Made by a program: the position numbers and the translations under genes. From positions 1 to 64,000 of the forward strand of contig NZ_JHXV01000027.1 of the NCBI RefSeq assembly GCF_000621625.1: a stretch of 64,000 nucleotides of DNA, given 5' to 3'. This stretch comes from Crocinitomix catalasitica ATCC 23190 (GTDB lineage Bacteria; Bacteroidota; Bacteroidia; Flavobacteriales_D; Crocinitomicaceae). Each line of letters opens with the position of its first letter. Position 1 is the first letter of the stretch. The notes under the pieces were generated by a model. It worked only from the letters and a program-made list of their open reading frames with translations. It ran no database searches and was not told where the DNA came from. Of this stretch, positions 53,567-61,285 are shown one piece after another.

Positions 53567-54154
53567 ATGAAACTGATCTACCTTTGTTTAATCTTTGCAT
53601 TTTATGCTTGTAATCAATCAGACACTTCAAAAATAAATGAATTAGAAAATTTGGATAGTTTGATAACGAATACTGATACTCTGAATAAAGCTGTCATAGT
53701 CGAAGATTCAATCATTATCAACAATTATTGGTCTGAGCAAAATATAGCATCTGCTACTTTATATTGTTATTATCCTGAAGCAGATCGTAGAGTTAAAAAT
53801 TTAATTTTAGATAAAGATTTTAAATTGAACGCAACAGTTATCGATTCGTTAACCTATGAGTTGCCCCAATCAACTTTTGATGATTTCAAAAAGAATTTAT
53901 TAAATCAAACTAACTTTATGGAAGAATTGGTTTCTGGATGTTTTGATCCGCATCATGGTTTAGTATTAAAAAATGATGAAGAAGAAATAGTTGGACATTT
54001 CTCAATTTGTTTTGATTGTAACCATTACCGATTAATACCAGAGCATGTTAGCTATATTCCTATGGATGTTTTTAGAAAACTATGTCACCAAGCCGATATT
54101 CCAATCGCACAGCACGTAATTGGGAAACGCTATCAAGAATCAATAAAGAAATAA
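53567..54154 (+). CDS. Lipoprotein related to the protein at 25767
   Basis: A 195-aa lipoprotein (FAFYAC, Cys at residue 15). The C-terminal third has CFDPHHGLVLKNDEEEIVGH then SICFDCNHYRL, which matches the exported protein at 25767 in spacing and cysteines. The shared unit of about 70 residues may be an unnamed family. Function unknown. Confidence 0.6.
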   Translation: MKLIYLCLIFAFYACNQSDTSKINELENLDSLITNTDTLNKAVIVEDSIIINNYWSEQNIASATLYCYYPEADRRVKNLILDKDFKLNATVIDSLTYELPQSTFDDFKKNLLNQTNFMEELVSGCFDPHHGLVLKNDEEEIVGHFSICFDCNHYRLIPEHVSYIPMDVFRKLCHQADIPIAQHVIGKRYQESIKK

Positions 54155-54175
54155 TTACTAAATGGTGTTAAATCA

Positions 54176-54847
54176 GTGAACAACTCAAAAATAAAGAGCC
54201 GATTGAATAATTTTACACGCACAATATTGATAATATTTTTTTCATTTGCAATCTATGCGCAAGATGTGGATGAAGATTTTCTAAATGAAATAATTTCAAT
54301 AGAAAAAGTCCAAAATTATGACTCAATTCTTCTGCTGGTAGAGAAGAGTGATCTATTATTAAGAGCTGAGATCGTAAAAGAATTGAAGTCTATAATGCCA
54401 AACAAGATCGTTGATGAGTTATCAATTAAAAACAAAGCTGTTCGAATAAAAAAGAAGCTTTGGGATGTTTCAAAAGTCGACCGAGCGAAACGTGTAATAT
54501 CAAAAGATTCTCTAGGAATTCTAATCTACAAAGACTACCATACTTCGGATAGTTTATTCAAAATAACCTACCATTTAGATTCGATTAGTGATTTGGAAAT
54601 ACTTGATAAAAAAATTGACAGTCTAGATAAAATAGGAATTAATGCAATTGGGTTTAGAAGTTTATCAAGTTGTCATAAGTATACTTCAATTTATAGCTAT
54701 CCTTTATTTTCTAAAAATGGAAAATGGGCAATAATTGAACAGGTGAGATATATTGGCGCTTTGAATGCAAGTGGTGCAATTTATATTTACAAAAAAAAAC
54801 GTAAGAAATGGAAACTTATCGATACTGCTGGTGGTTGGATCAGCTAA
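54176..54847 (+). CDS. Exported protein of unknown function
   Basis: A 223-aa protein starting at GTG 54176, with a signal peptide (RTILIIFFSFAIYAQ, ending near residue 30). The C-terminal end (NGKWAIIEQVRYIGALNASG, YIYKKKRKKWKLIDT) looks like a beta-propeller-type strand pair. It follows the lipoprotein by 21 bp and may be co-transcribed. Confidence 0.5.
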   Translation: MNNSKIKSRLNNFTRTILIIFFSFAIYAQDVDEDFLNEIISIEKVQNYDSILLLVEKSDLLLRAEIVKELKSIMPNKIVDELSIKNKAVRIKKKLWDVSKVDRAKRVISKDSLGILIYKDYHTSDSLFKITYHLDSISDLEILDKKIDSLDKIGINAIGFRSLSSCHKYTSIYSYPLFSKNGKWAIIEQVRYIGALNASGAIYIYKKKRKKWKLIDTAGGWIS

Positions 54848-54944
54848 GTTTTGAATGGATTCGTTATTTTAGAGCAATGATATAGCGCGGGAATATGTTT
54901 AACGGAATAAATTTATTGGTCGCTTATCATTTTGAAAACCATTC

Positions 54945-55526
54945 ATGAATATAAATTCAGTAGTAAATATAATCAGTGATCAGTATTCATTTTTGAGTGA
55001 TGAATGCAAATTGGAGTTATCAAATAATGCTAAAATTCTGGAGTTAGAAAAGAATTCAACCTTGGTGAGGGAAGGGCAGTTTTCAGATAAAACATATTTT
55101 ATAATTCAGGGTTGTGCAAGAGCGTATTATTTAAAAGATGGAAAGGATGTTTCGGATTGGTTTGCGTTTGAAAATGACTTTATAAGTTCGATAAATAGTT
55201 TTTTTTTAAATGTTCCTAGTCCACATTTTATTGAACTTCTTGAAGATTCCGTATTATTAGAAATTTCAAGATCGAATATTGAGAAATTAGAGCATTTGCA
55301 TCCTGATTTTGAGCGATTAACTAAAGTTGTTGTTGTGAAAACAATGCTCAGTCAACAAGAAAGGATTGTTTCAATGCAATTCCATTCTGCAGAACAGAAA
55401 TATGAAAATATTTTAGCCAGTCATCCCAATATCAATAAGAGAGTTCCATTGACACATATCGCTTCATTTATTGGGATTACACTTGAAACATTAAGTAGGA
55501 TAAGAAAAAAGCTAAACTACATTTGA
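54945..55526 (+). CDS. Crp/Fnr-family transcriptional regulator
   Basis: A 193-aa regulator with a cNMP-binding-like N-terminal barrel and a C-terminal HTH (LTHIASFIGITLETLSRIRKKL), the third of this type in the window. It is 49 bp upstream of a membrane protein gene that may be its target. Ligand not known. Confidence 0.9.
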   Translation: MNINSVVNIISDQYSFLSDECKLELSNNAKILELEKNSTLVREGQFSDKTYFIIQGCARAYYLKDGKDVSDWFAFENDFISSINSFFLNVPSPHFIELLEDSVLLEISRSNIEKLEHLHPDFERLTKVVVVKTMLSQQERIVSMQFHSAEQKYENILASHPNINKRVPLTHIASFIGITLETLSRIRKKLNYI

Positions 55527-55575
55527 TTAATATCAAATGGCAATTCATTTTTTAATATCAAATTTGTAAAAAAAG

Positions 55576-56187
55576 ATGAAACGCATCCATTATATCTCAG
55601 GAATAACGATCACGACATTTGTCGTAATGCACTTGTTCAATCATTTGTTCAGCCTATTTGGTGCGAATGCACATATTGAGTTGATGCACGATTTAAGAAT
55701 TATTTATAGGAATGTAATAGCTGAAACCATATTACTTTTTGCCATTGCAATACAAATTATTTCAGGGATTAAATTGTTTTTAAAGAAACGGAAGACAAAA
55801 ACTGTTTTTTTTGATAAAATCCAAATGTGGTCAGGTCTTTATCTAGCCATTTTCCTTTTATTTCATTTAAGTGCCGTTTTCATTGGTCGATTGATTTTGA
55901 ACTTAGATACCAACTATTATTTTGGTGTTGCTGGACTAAATACTTTCCCTTTGAATTTATTTTTTATTCCTTATTACGGACTTGCAATTATTTCTTTTTA
56001 TGGACATATCGCAGCGGTACATTCTAAAAAAATGAAAAGTAAAATTTTTGGAATAAGTCCAGTCAATCAGTCGTATGGAATTTTGATTTCAGGTATCGTT
56101 TTAACCTTGGTTATATTTTACGGACTAACCAATGGTTTTAATGGAGTAGATATTCCCATAGAATACAATATAATGATTGGAGAATAA
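55576..56187 (+). CDS. Membrane protein, possibly cytochrome-b-like
   Basis: A 203-aa protein with five hydrophobic helices and several His residues in them (HYISGITITTFVVMHLFNHL, LFHLSAVFIG, IISFYGHIAAVH). The layout resembles small cytochrome b subunits such as those of succinate dehydrogenase, but no partner subunits lie near. It follows the Crp/Fnr gene by 49 bp. Confidence 0.6.
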   Translation: MKRIHYISGITITTFVVMHLFNHLFSLFGANAHIELMHDLRIIYRNVIAETILLFAIAIQIISGIKLFLKKRKTKTVFFDKIQMWSGLYLAIFLLFHLSAVFIGRLILNLDTNYYFGVAGLNTFPLNLFFIPYYGLAIISFYGHIAAVHSKKMKSKIFGISPVNQSYGILISGIVLTLVIFYGLTNGFNGVDIPIEYNIMIGE

Positions 56188-56350
56188 ATGAGGACTTTAA
56201 CGATTTAAAACATCCTGAGAAAGTTGAATTATTGCTACACGAAGACTGTGAAACGTTGAGTTTTTAATTCATGAAGAATACATCGGTGTGAATCAAATGA
56301 TTTGTTCCGATTTTTTAAGTGTTTTGTGAGGTCTACTAAATCAATATAAA

Positions 56351-56833
56351 ATGGACATAAAAGAAAATTGGCAACTGATTAAAAATCATTTTAATTTAAG
56401 TTTTAAATCAAGTTTGGGCGTTTCAATTGCCTCGGTCGACATAGACAATAATCCAACTGTAACGCCAATAGGAACACTATTTTTAAATAAAGATCAAACA
56501 GGATTTTATTTCGAGAAATTCCCCAAAAAAATCCCGAAAAACGCAAAAATAAATAAAAACATCTGCGTTTTAGGCGTCAATAGCAATAAATGGTTCTGGA
56601 TTAAAGCGCTTTATAAACTTAAATTTAGTGCTTATCCGGCAATTAGACTTTATGGTGAATTAGGGGCGAAAAGGAAAGCGACAGAAATAGAAATTTCAAG
56701 ACTGAATAGACGAATGCGAACAACGAAAGGTTTAAAAGGCAACACATACCTTTGGGGAGATATGGACTTCGTTCGTGAGGTTGTTTTCACAAAAGCAGAA
56801 GGCGTAAAAATTGGAAAAATGACAGATTTTTAA
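56351..56833 (+). CDS. Pyridoxamine 5'-phosphate oxidase-like FMN protein
   Basis: A 160-aa cytosolic protein with the split-barrel pattern: LGVSIASVDIDNNPTVTPIG, then FYFEKFPKKIPKNAKINKNI and ICVLGVNSNKWFWIKALYKL. This group binds FMN or F420 and reduces small molecules. The exact substrate is not known. It stands alone. Confidence 0.75.
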   Translation: MDIKENWQLIKNHFNLSFKSSLGVSIASVDIDNNPTVTPIGTLFLNKDQTGFYFEKFPKKIPKNAKINKNICVLGVNSNKWFWIKALYKLKFSAYPAIRLYGELGAKRKATEIEISRLNRRMRTTKGLKGNTYLWGDMDFVREVVFTKAEGVKIGKMTDF

Positions 56834-56920
56834 CGAGTAAATAAAAAATATTTACTTTAGCGCTAAGTCTTTAACCTTGTGAGAGCTCAACTTTATTCAA
56901 TCTAAATTAAAACCTAATCT

Positions 56921-57577
56921 ATGAAATATACCTTAATAATTGTTTGTCTGATTTTTGCCGTAAACTTGAATGCACAAAAACTCAAAAATATATCTCAAAA
57001 GGTTGATGATGGTTATACTGAAAAATACACCGTTTTAAAATCTGATAAGTCTGTCAGGCACGGAGAATTTGCGTTATATGATTCCAATAAAAATCTTTTT
57101 ATGAAAGGTTATTATCAGCAGAATGAGAAGGACAGTGTTTGGACTTCTTATACATGGAATGGAGAGGTCATTCAAAAATATAACTATACGACAAATAAGT
57201 TAGAATATTTTAATTCGGGAGATGAAGCAGATAGTCAATATGTGCATATTGATAGTGTTAGAATAAATGCCAAAGTTGATTCTCCACCGGCATTTATTAG
57301 TGGTGAAAGAGCAATGGCATTGGTCATACAGCGAAACGTAGTATACCCGCCTTCAGCGGTTGAAAATGGCGAGGTGGGAATGGTTTATGTATATTTTGAA
57401 ATAACAGTTGACGGCAAAGCAGTGAATCATAAAGTAGTGAAAGGCGCATCAGAAGTTTTAGATAAAGAAGCAATTCGGGTGATTAAAAAAATACCTGACG
57501 AATGGGTACCAAGTTATATCGATGGCAAGCCAGTGCATACAGAATTTGTGATGCCCGTTAATTTTAGATTAGGGTAG
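56921..57577 (+). CDS. Energy transducer TonB-like protein (C-terminal domain)
   Basis: A 218-aa protein with a signal peptide (MKYTLIIVCLIFAVNLNAQ). Residues 30-90 are MORN-like (HGEFALYDSNKNLFMKGYYQ). The C-terminal 80 residues are a TonB_C domain: YPPSAVENGEVGMVYVYFEI, VVKGASEVLDKEAIRVIKKI and PVNFRLG. With no membrane anchor and Pro-rich linker it is not a complete TonB, so it probably has another role in the periplasm. Confidence 0.8.
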   Translation: MKYTLIIVCLIFAVNLNAQKLKNISQKVDDGYTEKYTVLKSDKSVRHGEFALYDSNKNLFMKGYYQQNEKDSVWTSYTWNGEVIQKYNYTTNKLEYFNSGDEADSQYVHIDSVRINAKVDSPPAFISGERAMALVIQRNVVYPPSAVENGEVGMVYVYFEITVDGKAVNHKVVKGASEVLDKEAIRVIKKIPDEWVPSYIDGKPVHTEFVMPVNFRLG

Positions 57578-57582
57578 GCAAT

Positions 57583-58002
57583 TTAACGGTCCCTCATTTC
57601 AAAAAGCCCATACATATTTTGAATGAATTCGGGTTTGTTGGACTTGAATTTATTTACAAATAGTTTGGCTCCATCCTCCAAATGATCATTCAAATTAGTA
57701 TCACTCCATTGTGCAATTTCTAGTAGGATGGGCAACAATTCTCTGCCTTTCTGAGTCAGTGTGTATATATTAGTTTTTTTATTCCCCGGAATTTTGCCTT
57801 TCGTAATGATGTCTAACTCATTCAGTTTTACCAAACGACTGGAAAGGATGTCTGTTGATATTTTTTCACTTGAATTATTGAATTCCGTATAGGTTCGCTT
57901 TCCTGAAAACATCATATCTCGTATGATAAGTAGCGACCATTTATCGCCAATTATATCTAATGCTGAACTGATTGGACAAGTCGATCTGAATTTTTGAGGC
58001 AT
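57583..58002 (-). CDS. HxlR-family transcriptional regulator
   Basis: A 139-aa winged-helix protein with CPISSALDIIGDKWSLLIIR at residues 9-28 and the recognition helix STDILSSRLVKLNELDII. It is divergent from the FAD monooxygenase and DoxX genes, and the space between has two similar operator-like repeats. It is convergent with the TonB-like gene, only 5 bp away. Confidence 0.92.
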   Translation of the reverse strand: MPQKFRSTCPISSALDIIGDKWSLLIIRDMMFSGKRTYTEFNNSSEKISTDILSSRLVKLNELDIITKGKIPGNKKTNIYTLTQKGRELLPILLEIAQWSDTNLNDHLEDGAKLFVNKFKSNKPEFIQNMYGLFEMRDR

Positions 58003-58015
58003 ATTTATTTAATTA

Positions 58016-58070
58016 TTACTTGGAAAATCAAAGTTATTATATAGTTTTGCTTGGAAAACAAAAGTAATAA
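58016..58070. promoter_or_regulatory. Paired HxlR operators straddling a -7 box
   Basis: TTACTTGGAAAATCAAAGTT (58016-58035) and TTGCTTGGAAAACAAAAGTA (58047-58066) are near copies 31 bp apart. Between them lies TAGTTTTG (58042-58049), a match to TAnnTTTG, with TTGG (58020-58023) as -33, 18 bp upstream. It would drive the monooxygenase at 58091. Confidence 0.75.
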
Positions 58071-58090
58071 TAAATAAAGTCAAGTTCAAA

Positions 58091-59266
58091 ATGATTGATA
58101 AAAATGCGCAAATAGCAATACTAGGAGCGGGGATAGGTGGATTAACCACAGCGATAGCCCTGCACCAAAAAGGCTTTAAAAATATCTCCATTTACGAACG
58201 AAGGGATACAGCTTCTGCATTAGGGGCTGGGGTTGTTCTATGGGCCAATGCTAGTAAAATTCTTGACCGCATAAACCTTTTGTCTGCAATTGAAAAATGC
58301 GGAGGAAAAATAAAAGAGATGCAACGATGGACAGAAAAAGGGGCGTTTTTAGGTGCTATAGATGTCAAAAATATTAATGCAGATATAGGTTCCACGAGTT
58401 ATGCGATTAGCAGGGTTGATCTACAAAATATACTGACCACAAAAGTTGAAGAGTTGCAGCTCCTAATTCATTATAACCATCACGTTTTGCAATTGATAGA
58501 TCATGGAAAAGAAATAGGCATATCGTTCCAAAACCAAGATGAAATTCATGCAGAAATTGTCATTGGAGCAGACGGGCGAATGAATTCGATCGCGCGAAAA
58601 TATGTGAATGAAATCAATACGCCGGTCTATCAAAACTTTGTGAATTGGATTGGTATAATTGAGAGTGACCAACCGCTATTCTCGGCAAATAATGTGATGG
58701 ACTTCTGGGGTTGTGGCGAACGTTTTGGAATTGTGCCGATCAATAAATACAAAGGTTATTGGGCCGGCGGTAAATCATTGCCTTTAAATGCTGCGCTAAA
58801 AGAAGAAGACAATAAGGAACAATTATTAGAAATATTTGGGCATTGGTCGCCAAAAATTAAAGAAGTAATCAGCTTGACGGCTGATGAAAATATCAAATAC
58901 ATCGAGGTCTACGATCAGCATCCTATTTCCAAATGGTATAAAAACAATGTCTGCTTAATTGGAGACGCTGCTCATGCTGCTTTGCCAACATCAGAACAAG
59001 GTGCGTGTCAAGCCATCGAGGATGCTTGGCATTTTACTTCGATCTTATCGACATCAAAAACGACAGCAGATGCATTTGAAACATTCCAAAAAATAAGATT
59101 CCAAAAAACAACAACCATTGCAATGGCCGGGAGAGAATTGGCCCAATCATTATTTAATACGAATGAACAATTCTGCAAGCAAAGAAATGAGAACGCGATG
59201 CATACAAATTATACAACAGCGGCTCAAAATATTGCAAAACTATGGGCTAAAGACTTACCTAATTAA
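58091..59266 (+). CDS. FAD-dependent monooxygenase
   Basis: A 391-aa flavoprotein. The dinucleotide motif is AILGAGIGGLTTAIAL (residues 8-23), the second FAD motif is VIGADGRMNSIARK (about 157) and the ribityl-binding motif is LIGDAAHAALPTSEQGACQA (about 289). This is the class A aromatic hydroxylase/UbiH-like group, similar to TetX-like enzymes in layout. Substrate unknown. Probably controlled by the divergent HxlR and co-transcribed with DoxX 9 bp later. Confidence 0.92.
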   Translation: MIDKNAQIAILGAGIGGLTTAIALHQKGFKNISIYERRDTASALGAGVVLWANASKILDRINLLSAIEKCGGKIKEMQRWTEKGAFLGAIDVKNINADIGSTSYAISRVDLQNILTTKVEELQLLIHYNHHVLQLIDHGKEIGISFQNQDEIHAEIVIGADGRMNSIARKYVNEINTPVYQNFVNWIGIIESDQPLFSANNVMDFWGCGERFGIVPINKYKGYWAGGKSLPLNAALKEEDNKEQLLEIFGHWSPKIKEVISLTADENIKYIEVYDQHPISKWYKNNVCLIGDAAHAALPTSEQGACQAIEDAWHFTSILSTSKTTADAFETFQKIRFQKTTTIAMAGRELAQSLFNTNEQFCKQRNENAMHTNYTTAAQNIAKLWAKDLPN

Positions 59267-59275
59267 AAAATATAA

Positions 59276-59680
59276 ATGATGAAAACACAAAAATATATCA
59301 ATAGAATAGGGAGAGTGCTATTCAGTTTAATATTTATTGCAAGTGGATTGAGTAAAATCGGAGATTGGGATAAAACCATTTCATATATGGAAAATCACAA
59401 TATGGTATTTACCTCTTTTTTCTTAGTTATTGCAATTTTATTCCAAGTTATAGGAGGATTATCAATAATAACGGGCTTTAAAACTAAAATTGGCACAGTT
59501 TTGCTGTTAATATTTATGATACCGGTAACATTTATTTTTCATGACTTTTGGAATTATCCAATCGAAACAGAATTAGAAATGATGGCCCAGCAAGTTGAAA
59601 TGGTTTCGTTCATGAAAAATATTACAATCATTGGTGCCTTATTATTGATTTTTAACGGCGAAAAGGTCATTGCGAATTAG
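59276..59680 (+). CDS. DoxX-family membrane protein
   Basis: A 134-aa protein with four helices (near residues 12-28, 42-62, 68-86 and 112-126) and the DoxX motif RVLFSLIFIASGLSKIGDW. It follows the monooxygenase by 9 bp in one transcript. DoxX proteins are linked to redox stress in other bacteria; the role here is inferred from the operon. Confidence 0.88.
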   Translation: MMKTQKYINRIGRVLFSLIFIASGLSKIGDWDKTISYMENHNMVFTSFFLVIAILFQVIGGLSIITGFKTKIGTVLLLIFMIPVTFIFHDFWNYPIETELEMMAQQVEMVSFMKNITIIGALLLIFNGEKVIAN

Positions 59681-59744
59681 AGTTAATCTCAATGTAGAAG
59701 GAGTGGATTTTATCATCCCTTTAATCAATACATTTCAATTTTTC

Positions 59745-59775
59745 TTGACTTAAAGTAACTTATAAGTTACCTTTA
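59745..59775 (+). promoter_or_regulatory. Promoter with a perfect 16-bp operator for the toxin-antitoxin pair
   Basis: TTG (59745-59747) and TACCTTTA (59768-59775) are 20 bp apart. Between them GTAACTTATAAGTTAC (59755-59770) is a perfect palindrome, a typical place for autorepression by the antitoxin. Confidence 0.7.
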
Positions 59776-59781
59776 CACTGT

Positions 59782-60135
59782 ATGGAAAAGAAAGTCCGAG
59801 AAGTTATTCCATATAATGGTCATTTTGAAAAGTTTTTGTTGAAGTAGCCTGAGAAAGGTCAAGACAAAATCTTCAAAGTAATTGAGATTATAGAAACTTA
59901 CGAACGTATTCCAACCAATTACTTAAAAGCTTTAACCGGAACCAACGGACTTTACGAAGCCAGAATTAAACTTGGTTCAAATATTTGGAGGGTATTTTGT
60001 TTTTTTGACAAAGGTAAACTCGTAATTCTTTTGAATGGATTCGCGAAAAAAACTCAAAAAACACCGAAGAAGGAATTGAATAAAGCAATAAGTTTAATGG
60101 CAGAATACTTCGCTGAAAAAGACAAGAAAAAATGA
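59782..60135 (+). pseudogene. HigB/RelE-type toxin with an internal stop codon
   Basis: From ATG 59782 the frame reads MEKKVREVIPYNGHFEKFLL, then K and TAG at 59845-59847 (codon 22). It continues in the same frame to TGA at 60133-60135, with PEKGQDKIFKVIEIIETYER, ALTGTNGLYEARIKLGSNIW and RVFCFFDKGKLVILLNGF. This is the phage-derived Gp49/RelE-ParE toxin fold, 117 codons in all. Relatives have Gln or Lys at the stop position, so TAG fits a single base change. RelE-type toxins cut mRNA on the ribosome. Stop overlaps the antitoxin start (ATGA). Confidence 0.85.
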
Positions 60136-60422
60136 CAAGAAAAAACTGGAAAAATATCAAAGATGAAGTGTACGGAAAAAAAGGTACACCTAGACGGGAT
60201 CAACTTGAACGTGATACGCAGTCGTTTAAAATTGGGCTTATTTTACGTGAAGCAAGAGAAAAAAAACATTTAACTCAGCAAGAACTCGGTGATATAATAG
60301 ACAAGAAAAGAACCTACATTTCTCGTGTTGAAAACAACGGAAGTAATTTAACCTTAAAAACCCTCTATGACATTGTAGAAAAAGGATTAGGCGGAAAGGT
60401 AAGGATTGAAATTGATATTTAA
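60132..60422 (+). CDS. HigA-like XRE-family antitoxin
   Basis: A 96-aa protein with an XRE helix-turn-helix (LREAREKKHLTQQELGDIID, then KRTYISRVENNGSNLTLKTL) and a C-terminal GKVRIEIDI strand. The order toxin-antitoxin with ATGA overlap is that of HigBA systems. The gene is intact although the toxin is interrupted. It probably binds the palindrome at 59755. Confidence 0.9.
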   Translation: MTRKNWKNIKDEVYGKKGTPRRDQLERDTQSFKIGLILREAREKKHLTQQELGDIIDKKRTYISRVENNGSNLTLKTLYDIVEKGLGGKVRIEIDI

Positions 60423-60443
60423 AACACATTAAAACACCAAATT

Positions 60444-60483
60444 AATATCAGCCCGCCCAAGGCGAGCCGACAACATAAATGCT
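60444..60483 (+). repeat. 40-bp repeat, copy 2
   Basis: It shares 36 of 40 bases with 48167-48206 (AATATCAGCCCGCC, AAGGC, GCCGACA, CATAAATGCT). It lies 22 bp after the antitoxin and 144 bp before the next gene. Confidence 0.75.
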
Positions 60484-60626
60484 AATTTTGCTCAACCGTT
60501 AACGCTAACTCCCCTAAACACTCCCCCAACCACCCATTGCATTTTCTCCATTTTTAACCTTGCAATTCTATCAATCAATAGAGAAATAGTATATTTAGAT
60601 CACATCCAACAAAATCCCATCTAAGA

Positions 60627-61253
60627 ATGCGTCAAATAAAAGCAATACTAATCCTTACTTCGCTCCTATTTTTTTATGCTTGTGCTGAAGAAATCAATCC
60701 GCCGACAATCGTTGAAACAAAAGAAATTATTCCTGAGCCAGCGCCAATACTTGTTCCGGAAAATGATGATTGTGATTTTGCTGTAGAAAACATTGGAATG
60801 AACGGTGATGATGATTCTCCAGTTGAATTAATAGGACTCTTTGAAAATTTAAAACAAACCGAAGAGCATACTTATGGTTATGCATTAATGATGTGGGAGG
60901 TTGAAAATGAAATGATAGGTTTCTTAAATGTTTATGAAGGGGATCTAGAACCAAATAGAAGTGGTCCAATAATGTTAGGTTCATCAATCAATGACAGTTT
61001 ATATTTTAAAGTTTGGACCAAACAAAATAAATCCTATAAATATTGGGAACAATCCGTCGTACATATCTTCACTTTCGAAGGTTTGCTCACCGCGAATAAA
61101 ATAAGCGGTACTATTACAAATCTCAGTTGTGCTGAAGACGATGCCGTTTCTATTGAAAAGTTTGAATTATCAAGCTCGAATATTTGGGATTTGGAAAGTT
61201 TTAATAATATAGCAGAATGGAAATCGTTTTATGATTATCAATTGACTTATTAG
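60627..61253 (+). CDS. Lipoprotein of unknown function
   Basis: A 208-aa lipoprotein (LFFYAC, Cys at residue 19) with a Pro/Glu-rich linker. It contains YALMMWEVENEMIGFLNVYE and GTITNLSCAEDDAV. No family recognised. It ends 32 bp before the CAP-domain gene. Confidence 0.55.
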   Translation: MRQIKAILILTSLLFFYACAEEINPPTIVETKEIIPEPAPILVPENDDCDFAVENIGMNGDDDSPVELIGLFENLKQTEEHTYGYALMMWEVENEMIGFLNVYEGDLEPNRSGPIMLGSSINDSLYFKVWTKQNKSYKYWEQSVVHIFTFEGLLTANKISGTITNLSCAEDDAVSIEKFELSSSNIWDLESFNNIAEWKSFYDYQLTY

Positions 61254-61285
61254 AACCAGGTACAAGCACAGTGATAGATAAATAC

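Noticed and set aside
56921-57577. Complete TonB
   Set aside because: The TonB C-terminal domain is present, but the membrane anchor and proline-rich linker are missing, so it was called TonB-like only.
58091-59266. TetX tetracycline monooxygenase
   Set aside because: The FAD motifs are shared by the whole class A monooxygenase group and no TetX-specific residues could be verified by eye.
3851-60500. Canonical integron attC sites
   Set aside because: The fold-back sites lack the RYYYAAC/GTTRRRY pairs; only a general resemblance can be claimed.
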